Below, piece after piece: positions 1-8,517 of a stretch of DNA of 64,000 bases. The notes beneath the pieces were generated by a model that saw nothing but the letters and a program-made list of their open reading frames with translations, was not told where the DNA came from and made no database searches. How positions within the stretch are numbered: position 1 is the stretch's first letter; each line of letters begins with the position of its first letter. The position numbers were made by a program, and so were the translations under genes. Origin of the DNA: Flavobacterium croceum DSM 17960 (lineage in GTDB: Bacteria; Bacteroidota; Bacteroidia; Flavobacteriales; Flavobacteriaceae); assembly GCF_002917885.1 (NCBI RefSeq), contig NZ_PQNY01000006.1, forward strand, positions 62,001 through 126,000, given 5' to 3'.

Positions 1-360
1 AATGTTAATATCATTATTTCTGTAGTAACCAAAGGAGAATTAGAATCTTTTGCAAAGCAACAAGGCTGGAAACAAGCCAAAATAAATGTTTTGACTCATT
101 TTTTAACACAAGTAACCTATATAGATATTGAAAATGCAGACAAGAGGTTACTAGACAGTTATGCGTATATCGATGCTTTTTCGAAAAGAAAAGTACCCGA
201 CGCTCATGGAAACTTAAAAAATGGTGCAGCGCACAAAATGGGTAAAAACGATTTGTGGATTGCCGCTGCTGCACATACTATTAATGCACCACTTGTAACT
301 GCTGATGGCGATTTTGATCATTTAAACGGAACCTTTCTTAATGTAATGAAAGTAGCATGA
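1..360 (+). CDS. PIN-domain protein (VapC-like), 5' truncated by window edge
   Basis: The reading frame is open from base 1, so the gene starts outside the window; 119 C-terminal residues are present. The visible N-terminal part (NIIISVVTKGELESFAK) resembles the second acidic segment of PIN-fold ribonucleases. The C-terminal stretch KNDLWIAAAAHTINAPLVTADGDF carries the conserved N-D-x-W-I-A-A-A and T-x-D-x-D-F pattern with the third and fourth PIN acidic residues. PIN proteins of this size are usually the toxic RNase of a type II toxin-antitoxin pair; the antitoxin would lie upstream and is not visible. The stop overlaps the hsdS start (ATGA), so the gene is translated with the type I R-M genes. 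Family assignment is good; the toxin role is inference. Confidence 0.75.
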   Translation, partial: NVNIIISVVTKGELESFAKQQGWKQAKINVLTHFLTQVTYIDIENADKRLLDSYAYIDAFSKRKVPDAHGNLKNGAAHKMGKNDLWIAAAAHTINAPLVTADGDFDHLNGTFLNVMKVA

Positions 361-1457
361 GTGAAGTAAAAAATATACCTGAGGGTTGGGTAGAAACTAC
401 TTTAGAAGCTGTTGCTGAAATAAAATATGGTAAAGATCATAAGCATTTGAAAGATGGTGATATACCTTGTTTGGGTTCAGGAGGCTTTATGAGAAATGTC
501 GACCAAATTTTATATGATAAACCATCTGTCTTAATACCTCGAAAAGGTACAATCTCGAATTTATTTTTCATAGAACAACCGTTCTGGACGGTTGACACTT
601 TATTTTATACTAAAATTGACGAAAGTAAAATAATACCAAAATATCTTTATTTTAAACTAAAGACAATTAATTTAGAAAATTTAAATGTTGGTTCTGCTGT
701 CCCAAGTTTAACGACACCCGTTCTAAATCAGTTGACTATTGACATTCCTAAAAATATAACCGAGCAACAATCAATCGCTGCCATACTAACCTCATTTGAT
801 GATAAAATAGAACTGCTACAAGCCCAAAACAAAACGCTTGAAGAAATGGCACAAACTATTTTTACCGAATGGTTTGGGAAATATCGAGTTGATGATGAGT
901 TGCCTGAGGGGTGGAGCGTTGGGAAGTTGGGAGAAGTAATTGAAATTTATGATTCTAAAAGAATTCCATTATCAAAACAAGAAAGAGAAGAAAAAAAAGG
1001 AGATTATCCATATTATGGTGCAACATCTGTAATGGATTATATAGATGAATATATTTTTGATGGAATTTATCTTTTATTTGCTGAAGACGGTTCTGTAATT
1101 GATACGAATGGAAATCCATTTTTACAATATGTTTGGGATAAATTTTGGGTAAATAATCACGCTCACGTTCTACAAGGCAAAAATGGTTTTTCAACAGAAA
1201 TACTGTATGTTATTTGTAAAAAAATGAAAGTTTCAGAAATGATTACTGGTGCGGTTCAACTAAAAATAAACCAAGGAAATTTGATAAATTTTGAAATAAT
1301 AATACCTGAAAAAAGTATTCTTGATAAATTCAATTTAATAATTCAACCTATTTTTTCAAAAATAAGAGCAAACACTATTGAAATCCAAACCCTCACCAAA
1401 ACCCGTGATACATTATTACCAAGATTGATGAGTGGGGAAATGAGAGTAAAAATGTAA
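357..1457 (+). CDS. hsdS: Type I restriction-modification specificity subunit HsdS
   Basis: This is the DNA-sequence recognition subunit, which combines with HsdM and HsdR. The 366 residues show the standard two-repeat design. Each half opens with a P-E-G-W motif (residues 8-11 and 183-186) followed by a target-recognition domain. A conserved helical spacer (about 135-177, TEQQSIAAILTSFDDKIELL) separates the halves, and a second helical region closes the protein (TLTKTRDTLLPRLMSGEM). Two different recognition domains imply a bipartite target. The start overlaps the upstream PIN-gene stop by 4 nt. No recombinase or second silent hsdS copy is visible, so phase switching cannot be claimed. Confidence 0.95.
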   Translation: MSEVKNIPEGWVETTLEAVAEIKYGKDHKHLKDGDIPCLGSGGFMRNVDQILYDKPSVLIPRKGTISNLFFIEQPFWTVDTLFYTKIDESKIIPKYLYFKLKTINLENLNVGSAVPSLTTPVLNQLTIDIPKNITEQQSIAAILTSFDDKIELLQAQNKTLEEMAQTIFTEWFGKYRVDDELPEGWSVGKLGEVIEIYDSKRIPLSKQEREEKKGDYPYYGATSVMDYIDEYIFDGIYLLFAEDGSVIDTNGNPFLQYVWDKFWVNNHAHVLQGKNGFSTEILYVICKKMKVSEMITGAVQLKINQGNLINFEIIIPEKSILDKFNLIIQPIFSKIRANTIEIQTLTKTRDTLLPRLMSGEMRVKM

Positions 1458-1484
1458 TTTTGTAAAAATTTAATATTCAATACA

Positions 1485-2852
1485 ATGATTGTAGATTTTA
1501 ATATAGAAAACGAACAAATAATTAGTTTATCAGTAATTAAGAAAGAAGATACTTTAAATAGGTATCAACTAATTGATGATGATAAATTTATTTGGATGGA
1601 GATTGAAATAAACTCTCCAAATATCACAATAATTCTAAAAGATAATAGAATAATTGAAGATGATGATATCATTGAAAACAAATTAGATAGTTTGCTTTAT
1701 GTAATTACAGAAATAGAAAAATCAGGAGCAGATAGTTTTAATGACGATCAAACTACAGAGTTAAATCCATACAATCCTGATGAAATTAAAGTGAGAACTG
1801 ATAAGGTTAATATAACATTATTAAGTACTATGATTGATAATAAGGATATTGATTTAAATCCAGATTTTCAAAGAAACTTAGTTTGGAGTAGCTTCCAAAA
1901 ATCACGTTTAATTGAGTCAATTTTGTTAAGAATACCGTTACCAATGTTTTATTTTGCAGAAGACAATGAAGGTAAATTATCAGTAGTTGATGGATTACAA
2001 AGAATTTCGACCATTAAAGACTTTATGGACAATAAATTTCCTTTGAAAAACTTACAATATTTAGGAGAATCATGTGATAGTAAATATTATAAAAGTTCAG
2101 GTAAAAAAATTGGTCTTGATGCCAAGTACTTTAGATGGTTTAACTTGACATCAATCACAGCAAACTTTATTGATCCAAGTTCGCCTTATAAAGTTAAATA
2201 TGATATTTTCAGAAGAATAAACACTGGTGGGCGACCATTAAATAATCAAGAAATTAGAAATTGTTTAACTGGACAAGTATTAAGAGATTGTTTAAAAGAG
2301 ATGGTTAAATTAAAAGAATTTAAATCTGCTACAGACAATAGTATTAAAAGCACAAGAATGGATGACCAAGAAATTGCTTTAAGATTTATGATGTTTTATA
2401 GTTGGTATAAAAAAGATGGAAATATCAATAGTTATAATGGATACATGGATGCTTCGTTAGATGAATTTACAGAATTAAACATAAAAGCAAAAAAAGAAGA
2501 TTTAGATAAATATACAAGTTTATTTAGTAATGCAATGAAAAATGCAGAACATCTTTTAGGAAGAAAGTATTCTTTTAGAAAAATTCAACCAAAAGACCTA
2601 AAACCTGATGCTTACAAGCAACTAATTAACAAAGCATTATTTGTTTGCTTATCAATATTATTGGCAGACTTTAATCCTGATAAAATTAAAGAACTTAACT
2701 CTTCAAATATATTAAGAAATATTTTGGCTGAAAAAATACAGAATGATATTAAATTATTAAATTATTTATCTTATGGAACAAATGGTAAAGCCAATCTGAT
2801 ATACACTTTTGAAACTTTAAAAGATTTAATTTCAACTAATATAAAATCTTAA
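1485..2852 (+). CDS. DUF262 (ParB/DGQQR-like nuclease-fold) protein
   Basis: The protein has 455 residues. After an N-terminal region of about 120 residues comes the DUF262 core: P-D-F-Q-R (126-130), a W and basic helix, PLPMFYF, then V-V-D-G-L-Q-R (167-173), the family's D-G-Q-Q-R motif with L for the first Q. Next comes F-R-R-I-N-T-G-G (about 243-250), also typical. DUF262 proteins are ParB/Srx-fold enzymes; characterised examples include GmrSD-type modification-dependent nucleases and other phage-defence factors. The usual C-terminal DUF1524 HNH domain is not visible, so this is a DUF262-only form. It lies 27 nt after hsdS and 1 nt before the ATPase gene. Its role as sensor or effector of a defence cassette is inference. 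Confidence 0.85.
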   Translation: MIVDFNIENEQIISLSVIKKEDTLNRYQLIDDDKFIWMEIEINSPNITIILKDNRIIEDDDIIENKLDSLLYVITEIEKSGADSFNDDQTTELNPYNPDEIKVRTDKVNITLLSTMIDNKDIDLNPDFQRNLVWSSFQKSRLIESILLRIPLPMFYFAEDNEGKLSVVDGLQRISTIKDFMDNKFPLKNLQYLGESCDSKYYKSSGKKIGLDAKYFRWFNLTSITANFIDPSSPYKVKYDIFRRINTGGRPLNNQEIRNCLTGQVLRDCLKEMVKLKEFKSATDNSIKSTRMDDQEIALRFMMFYSWYKKDGNINSYNGYMDASLDEFTELNIKAKKEDLDKYTSLFSNAMKNAEHLLGRKYSFRKIQPKDLKPDAYKQLINKALFVCLSILLADFNPDKIKELNSSNILRNILAEKIQNDIKLLNYLSYGTNGKANLIYTFETLKDLISTNIKS

Positions 2853-2853
2853 A

Positions 2854-4056
2854 ATGGAAAATCTTATAATTAAAAATTTTAAATGTTTTAGTGAAATAGC
2901 TGTACCAATAAATAATTTGACAATTTTTGCGGGTGGTAATGGAAATGGTAAAAGTTCAGCAATACAATCTTTGTTGCTTTTAAGAAGAACCATTGAACAT
3001 TGTAGTGAATGGAAAACAGATCATTATGAATACAATAAAATTAATGATTTAAATATCGAGTTAAATGATGTTTATTGCTTGGGATTAGGAAATAGTGAAA
3101 ACATTTTACATATAGAATATGATTATCCGATAATTGAACTCGGTTTGTCTAATAAAGAAAAAAATTTTGAAATCTGCTATAATGTAAATGATGGTCAAGA
3201 ACTATTCATCACACCAAGCAGTATAAATTCAAGTTCATATAATTATCCTAAAAATCCAATTCTTTTTCAAGAGTTTTACTATTTAAATGCTGAAAGACTT
3301 GGACCAAGAATTACTCAAACTTTAAAATTTTATGATTATTTAAATGTAGGATTTCAAGGTGAATTAACTGCTCAAATAATAGCTGATATTGATTCCTTAG
3401 AGAAAAAAAGTAATTTTGAAATAGACAAAGATAGAATACTTGAAAATCCTTCATTTTTGAAAGGAAGTAGATTTTATCATCATGTTAATGCATGGTTAAG
3501 TTACATTATTGATGGGGTAACTATAGATGCAAAAAAAGACACAGAAACACATACTGCTAGAATTTGGGTAGAAAATAATTTTTCGCAAGGAAAACCAATA
3601 TCACCAACAAATACAGGTTTTGGTATTAGCTATTCATTACCAATTATTGTTGCTTGTCTTATAGCTAAAAAAGAAAGAATATTAATTATTGAAAATCCAG
3701 AGGCACATTTACATCCTTCTGCTCAATCCAAAATGGGCTATTTTTTGGGTGTAATGGCAAATTCAGGTGTGAAAATAATTGTTGAAACCCACAGCGATCA
3801 TATTATAAATGGTATTCAAATAGCAGTGGCAAAGAAAGTTATCGATAACTCAAAAGTTACAATTAATTACTTTTACAGAGAACTAAAATCTAAAGAAGAA
3901 TTAGAAGAAGATAAAGTTTTAGGTGTAAAACAACAACCAACAGTAAAATCAATCTCGATAACCGAAAAAGGAGAATTAAGTGAATGGCCAAAAGGTTTTT
4001 TTGACCAAACTCAGATTGATTTTATGGAATTAACTAAAACTAGAAGGAATGTTTAA
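2854..4056 (+). CDS. AAA/OLD-like ATPase with DUF3696-type C-terminus
   Basis: This 400-residue protein is an SMC/OLD-type ATPase. A Walker A motif G-G-N-G-N-G-K-S lies at residues 27-34. A Walker B-like segment I-L-I-I-E-N-P-E-A-H-L-H-P lies near 276-288, with E-N in place of the usual D-E. An H-loop T-H-S-D-H lies at about 312-316. The tail carries W-P-K-G-F-F-D-Q, characteristic of the DUF3696 family. No TOPRIM or other nuclease domain is visible, so the effector is probably a partner. It follows the DUF262 gene by 1 nt and overlaps the next gene by 8 nt, so all three are likely translationally coupled. AAA plus DUF262 genes are recurrent in R-M islands; the molecular role here is inferred. 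Confidence 0.88.
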   Translation: MENLIIKNFKCFSEIAVPINNLTIFAGGNGNGKSSAIQSLLLLRRTIEHCSEWKTDHYEYNKINDLNIELNDVYCLGLGNSENILHIEYDYPIIELGLSNKEKNFEICYNVNDGQELFITPSSINSSSYNYPKNPILFQEFYYLNAERLGPRITQTLKFYDYLNVGFQGELTAQIIADIDSLEKKSNFEIDKDRILENPSFLKGSRFYHHVNAWLSYIIDGVTIDAKKDTETHTARIWVENNFSQGKPISPTNTGFGISYSLPIIVACLIAKKERILIIENPEAHLHPSAQSKMGYFLGVMANSGVKIIVETHSDHIINGIQIAVAKKVIDNSKVTINYFYRELKSKEELEEDKVLGVKQQPTVKSISITEKGELSEWPKGFFDQTQIDFMELTKTRRNV

Positions 4057-4864
4057 CTTTTATCTATCCCCCATTGGTTATATAAATGCTTCTTCGTCTG
4101 AAATTGAAGAAAATTTTATTTTGTTAAATGAGTTAATTATTGATGAACCAAAACCAGAAGATGTATTTTTAAAGAATGAAGATATATGGTTTTTTGAAAC
4201 TAAAATGGGTATTTTAAGTGATGTTATATTTACTCATTTTGAGGATATCCAATTTGCATGTACAGTAGTACCAAAACTAATAGAATCACTAAAGTCAATA
4301 AATGTTATTTATCACTGTACTAATGATTTTGATAATTCAATATTTAAAATATATAATTCGTTTTATGGTGCATCATTTGAAGATGCAATAAATGAAAAGC
4401 ATATAAATTCTAAATTTAAATATGAAGCTTTTAAATCTAAATATCTTTGGGAATTAACACCTGAAACCTTCTGGGAGAGAAGAGAAATGCTTTTTTCTAA
4501 CATAGTATTATGCCCTGGTATTGAATACGATTTAAAAAAAATAGGTGGCACTTATTTAACATTAATAAAAGATAAATTAGTTGAATTAGATAGATATGTA
4601 TCAGAAAATTGGAGTGAAGGTAATTTTAATTACAATGAAGCAAATCAAAAATCATCTCTAGATATTTCTCCTGAATCAAAAAAAACTATGGAACAAAGGA
4701 AATATTTTAATCAGAGAATATTTTCTATGCCTGATGGAAGAAGACTCTGTTTTGAACTTCATATCAAAACAAGTGGGAATCTTAGATTTCATTTTTATCC
4801 TGAAAACAATAAAATTTACATTGGATATATCGGTAAACATTTAGATACAGATAAATATAATTAA
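4049..4864 (+). CDS. Unrecognised protein, third gene of the R-M-embedded cassette
   Basis: This 271-residue protein belongs to no family I can name with confidence. It has no signal peptide or membrane segment and is acidic in its N-terminal half. The most structured part is the C-terminus (about 210-265): a basic PDGRR, the alternating strand pattern C-F-E-L-H-I-K-T, then L-R-F-H-F-Y and I-Y-I-G-Y-I-G-K-H-L. This suggests a small beta-barrel or nuclease-like fold with conserved His, Lys and Tyr. Start and end overlap the neighbours (8 nt with the ATPase, 1 nt TAATG with hsdR), so it is a real gene of this operon. It is a candidate effector of the ATPase/DUF262 pair; that role is only inferred. 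Confidence 0.7.
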   Translation: MFNFYLSPIGYINASSSEIEENFILLNELIIDEPKPEDVFLKNEDIWFFETKMGILSDVIFTHFEDIQFACTVVPKLIESLKSINVIYHCTNDFDNSIFKIYNSFYGASFEDAINEKHINSKFKYEAFKSKYLWELTPETFWERREMLFSNIVLCPGIEYDLKKIGGTYLTLIKDKLVELDRYVSENWSEGNFNYNEANQKSSLDISPESKKTMEQRKYFNQRIFSMPDGRRLCFELHIKTSGNLRFHFYPENNKIYIGYIGKHLDTDKYN

Positions 4865-7800
4865 TGGCAAATATTTCCGAAAACCACATAGAACAATCGC
4901 TCATTGCACAATTGCAAGGACAAGGATACACCTATTATTATGGGCCAGACATTGCACCTTATAGTGATAATGCCCAACGTTTGACTTTTGCTTCGGTTAT
5001 TTTTGAAAATCATTTTGCAGCCTGTTTAAAAAATCTTAACCCTACTCTACCCGAATCGGCACGTGTAGAAGCGTTTCAAAAAATACTCCACTTGGGTACC
5101 GATGATATTATGGAAAACAACGAACGTTTTCATAACTATCTTACCAATGGTGTAACGGTAGAATATACCAAAGGAGAAAATAGCATTGGTATTCCGGTTA
5201 CTTTACTAGATACGGAGCATATTGAAAACAATAGTTTTTGGGTAGTAAACCAATTAGTTGTTCAAGAAAACAACAACGAAAAACGTTTTGATGTAGTGAT
5301 TTACATTAATGGTTTGCCATTGGTTTTTATAGAGTTGAAAAATGCTACCGATGAAAAAGCAACTATTTTGAAAGCTTTTCAGCAAATACAAACTTATAAA
5401 AGCACCGTTCCAAGTATTTTTTATTACAATGCACTTTGTGTAATTTCTGATGGGATTGATGCCAAAGCATCGAGTATTTCTGCACCTTTTTCGAGATACT
5501 TGCCTTGGAAATCTCCAAAAAATAATGATAATGACGTTAAAACCGAGTTGCAAATTCTAACGGAATACATGTTAGATAAAAAAACATTGGTAGAACTGAT
5601 ACGTTACTGTACTGTTTTTGAATCGGAAGAAAAGAAAGACCCAAAAACAGGCTTGATTTTTCAAACCAAAGTTAAAAAAGTAGCCGCATATCATCAATAT
5701 TATGCGGTTCAAAAAGCAGTTGCACAAACCATACGAGCCACGCACAGCACCGATGGAGATAGAAAAGCAGGTGTGGTTTGGCATACACAAGGAAGCGGAA
5801 AATCGTTAACTATGGTTTTTTATAGCGGACAAATTATTACGCATCTGTTAATGGAAAACCCAACCCTTGTAATCTTAACCGACCGTAATGATTTGGACGA
5901 CCAATTATTTGGGACATTTGGTAATTGCGTTGGTTTGTTACGGCAAAAACCAATACAAGCTGAAAGTAAAGAACATATTAAAGAATTATTAAAAGTTTCT
6001 GGTGGTGGTGTAATTTTTACCACTATTCAAAAATTTTCTCCAGAAACAGGCAATGTTTATGAAACGTTGTCGGAAAGAGCCAATATAGTAGTAATTGCCG
6101 ATGAAGCCCACCGAAGCCAATATGGTTTTGCAGGTAAAGAAGTAGAAACCGAAAACGGAATGGAAACACGCTATGGTAATGCAAAATACTTACGTGATGC
6201 GCTGCCAAATGCCTCATACATAGGATTTACTGGAACACCCATAGAAAAAGAAGACAAATCTACACCAGCCGTTTTTGGAGATTATATAGACGTTTACGAT
6301 ATAAAACAAGCCGTTGATGATGGTGCAACCGTACCTATAAGTTATGAATCGCGTTTGATAAAAATAAAATTGGACGATGCTACCACAGCTACAATTGATG
6401 CTGAAATTAATGCTATTGCAGATGCTACCGAAGAACAATTGGAAAAAGCCAAACAAAACGTAGCGACTATTGATGCCGTTGTAGGGCATACTGACCGATT
6501 GAAAGATATTGCGAGAGATATTGTTACCCATTTTGAAAAACGTCAAGAAGTATTTGAGGGCAAGGCAATGATTGTTTGCATGACCCGAACAATCTGCGCA
6601 AAACTATATGATGAAATTGTAGCATTAAAACCAGAATGGCATCATTGTGATATTGACAAAGGGCAACTAAAAGTTGTAATGACTAGCTCGTCTGATGATA
6701 TTGCTTTGTTACAACCGCATCATACTACAAAAAACGAACGGAAATATTTAGCAACAAGAATGAAAGACCCTAATGATGAATTAAAGTTAGTTCTTGTTAG
6801 AGATATGTGGCTTACTGGTTTTGATGCACCAAGTTTAAACACGATGTACGTTGATAAAAAAATGCAAGGTGCAAATTTGATGCAAGCTATTGCAAGAGTA
6901 AACCGAGTGTATAAAGACAAACCAGGCGGATTAATTGTTGATTATATAGGAATTGGTCAGGATTTGAGAAACGCAATGGCAATCTATTTACAAAGTGGCG
7001 GTGAGGGAACTCCCATATTTGATATAAAAGAGGCTATTGCGGGAATGAAAGAAAAGTTTGAGGTGATAGAGCAAATGTTTAACGGCTATAATTTTAAAGC
7101 TTATTTTGTTTCGGAAACAGCTGAGAGGTTACAAATATTACTAGGTGCTCAAAACTTTATATTATCTAGTGATGCTTTAAAAGACCGTTTTTTAAAAGAA
7201 GTTACTCTGTTATCGAGATTATTTGCTATGTCTATTCCGAGTGCAGAAGCCGATAGAATAAAAGATGGTGTAGCTTTTTTTCAAGCCGTAAAGTCAAGAA
7301 TAAATAAGTTTAGTAGTACTGGCATAAAATCAGATTACGAAGTAGAAACTGCTATAAAGCAAATTGTAGATGAAGTACTATCTAGTGATGGTGTGATAGA
7401 TATTTTTGAAGCAGCAGGAATAAAAGCTCCATCGGTTGGCATATTATCGGACGAGTTTTTATTGGAAGTAAAAAATATGCAACAAAAGAATCTTGCATTT
7501 GAATTACTAAAAAAATTATTGAGTGACGAAGTTAAAGTCAGAAAAACAAAAAATCTAGTTCAAGGTAAAAAGTTTTCCGAAATGTTAGAAACGGTTGTGA
7601 AGCGTTATCATAATAATCAAATAGATTCTGCACAAGTATTGCATGAGCTATCGGAGATTGCAAAAGAAATGCAATTGGAAGATAAAAAATCTCAAGACTT
7701 AGGGCTAACACCTGAAGAATATGCATTTTATAGCGTTTTAAAAGATAACGATTCTACATCTTTTTTGGATGATGATAAAATGAAAGATTTGATACATACG

Positions 7801-7989
7801 ATAGTTGATGTAATACGAAAAAATGCAACTGTAGATTGGAGTAAACGTGATGATGTACGAGCGCAACTGCGCTTAACCGTAAAAAAAATATTAATGCGCT
7901 ACGGCTATCCACCAGACGTTGCCAAAATGGAAGCTGATAGAGTTATTGCTCAAAGTGAAAGTTTGGCAGATATTTTTAGTAGAGAATAA
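4864..7989 (+). CDS. hsdR: Type I restriction endonuclease subunit HsdR
   Basis: This is the motor-nuclease subunit, 1041 residues, full length for the family. The N-terminal PD-(D/E)xK-type nuclease has the metal-binding D in FDVVIYI and the E-L-K triad at 157-159. The superfamily 2 translocase has Walker A G-S-G-K-S (310-314), D-E-A-H (413-416), motif III G-F-T-G-T-P, and motif VI around QAIARVNRVY. A helical C-terminus for assembly with HsdM follows. The start overlaps the previous stop by 1 nt (TAATG). No frameshift is seen, so the enzyme should be active. Together with hsdS it implies that hsdM is upstream, outside the window. Confidence 0.97.
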   Translation: MANISENHIEQSLIAQLQGQGYTYYYGPDIAPYSDNAQRLTFASVIFENHFAACLKNLNPTLPESARVEAFQKILHLGTDDIMENNERFHNYLTNGVTVEYTKGENSIGIPVTLLDTEHIENNSFWVVNQLVVQENNNEKRFDVVIYINGLPLVFIELKNATDEKATILKAFQQIQTYKSTVPSIFYYNALCVISDGIDAKASSISAPFSRYLPWKSPKNNDNDVKTELQILTEYMLDKKTLVELIRYCTVFESEEKKDPKTGLIFQTKVKKVAAYHQYYAVQKAVAQTIRATHSTDGDRKAGVVWHTQGSGKSLTMVFYSGQIITHLLMENPTLVILTDRNDLDDQLFGTFGNCVGLLRQKPIQAESKEHIKELLKVSGGGVIFTTIQKFSPETGNVYETLSERANIVVIADEAHRSQYGFAGKEVETENGMETRYGNAKYLRDALPNASYIGFTGTPIEKEDKSTPAVFGDYIDVYDIKQAVDDGATVPISYESRLIKIKLDDATTATIDAEINAIADATEEQLEKAKQNVATIDAVVGHTDRLKDIARDIVTHFEKRQEVFEGKAMIVCMTRTICAKLYDEIVALKPEWHHCDIDKGQLKVVMTSSSDDIALLQPHHTTKNERKYLATRMKDPNDELKLVLVRDMWLTGFDAPSLNTMYVDKKMQGANLMQAIARVNRVYKDKPGGLIVDYIGIGQDLRNAMAIYLQSGGEGTPIFDIKEAIAGMKEKFEVIEQMFNGYNFKAYFVSETAERLQILLGAQNFILSSDALKDRFLKEVTLLSRLFAMSIPSAEADRIKDGVAFFQAVKSRINKFSSTGIKSDYEVETAIKQIVDEVLSSDGVIDIFEAAGIKAPSVGILSDEFLLEVKNMQQKNLAFELLKKLLSDEVKVRKTKNLVQGKKFSEMLETVVKRYHNNQIDSAQVLHELSEIAKEMQLEDKKSQDLGLTPEEYAFYSVLKDNDSTSFLDDDKMKDLIHTIVDVIRKNATVDWSKRDDVRAQLRLTVKKILMRYGYPPDVAKMEADRVIAQSESLADIFSRE

Positions 7990-8452
7990 AAAATATATTA
8001 GATATCGTTTTAGAAATTTAGTTGAAGTACCATCTGCTTTTAAAAATTAATTAAACCGTTTTCAAATTACTATTGATTATTTAGATTTAAATTTTGAAAT
8101 GAAAGTAAAAGGAATTCATTATTTGTACAAATTTATTTATGATTATGTAATTGGATTGAAAAAAATGGAAAATATACCGACTTAATAAACTTTGAAAATA
8201 TAAAATCTAGTTTACTATTTGTTGTATGTTATTACATAAAAAATTAATAGCAATTTTAATACGAAGTAAAATTCATGTTTTTTATACATTTATAATACTA
8301 TCAAATGATACTATCATACATGAAATCTTGTAAACTCGATTGTATCTTACAGTATAATAAAAATAGTAATAACGGACTAGTAAAATACCTTTTTGAGTAT
8401 TTTAAAAAAATTGTGTTATTCACATTGTACGTTTTAGCATATTAGATGGTAT
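7990..8452. other. AT-rich gene-free stretch after hsdR
   Basis: About 460 bases lie between the hsdR stop and the convergent terminator, and I see no convincing gene. The longest ATG frame I noted is 28 codons (8099-8185) without family features. The base composition is very AT-rich. It may be decayed remains at the edge of the restriction island; I see no clear insertion-sequence ends, tRNA or direct repeat that would mark an integration site. Confidence 0.6.
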
Positions 8453-8493
8453 AAAAAAAGAGGCTGTTGTATTTGAACATGCCCCCTTTTTTT
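8453..8493. terminator. Bidirectional terminator between hsdR and the TPR gene
   Basis: An A-tract leads into the stem GGCTGTT / AACA-T-GCC with a single bulged T and a loop of about 7, followed by C5 and T7. It sits between two convergent genes, so it can serve both strands. The stem is imperfect. Confidence 0.6.
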
Positions 8494-8517
8494 GTTGGTT
8501 CTAATCTTTATACTGCT

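Noticed and set aside
357..1457. Phase-variable hsdS inversion
   Set aside because: No second hsdS copy, inverted repeats or invertase gene are visible in the window, so nothing supports switching.
6214..6546. A 110-codon minus-strand frame inside hsdR
   Set aside because: Antisense shadow of the conserved helicase region; composition Phe/Asn/Cys-rich, no recognisable domain.
8099..8185. A 28-codon plus-strand frame after hsdR
   Set aside because: Too short, with no family pattern, promoter or neighbour support.
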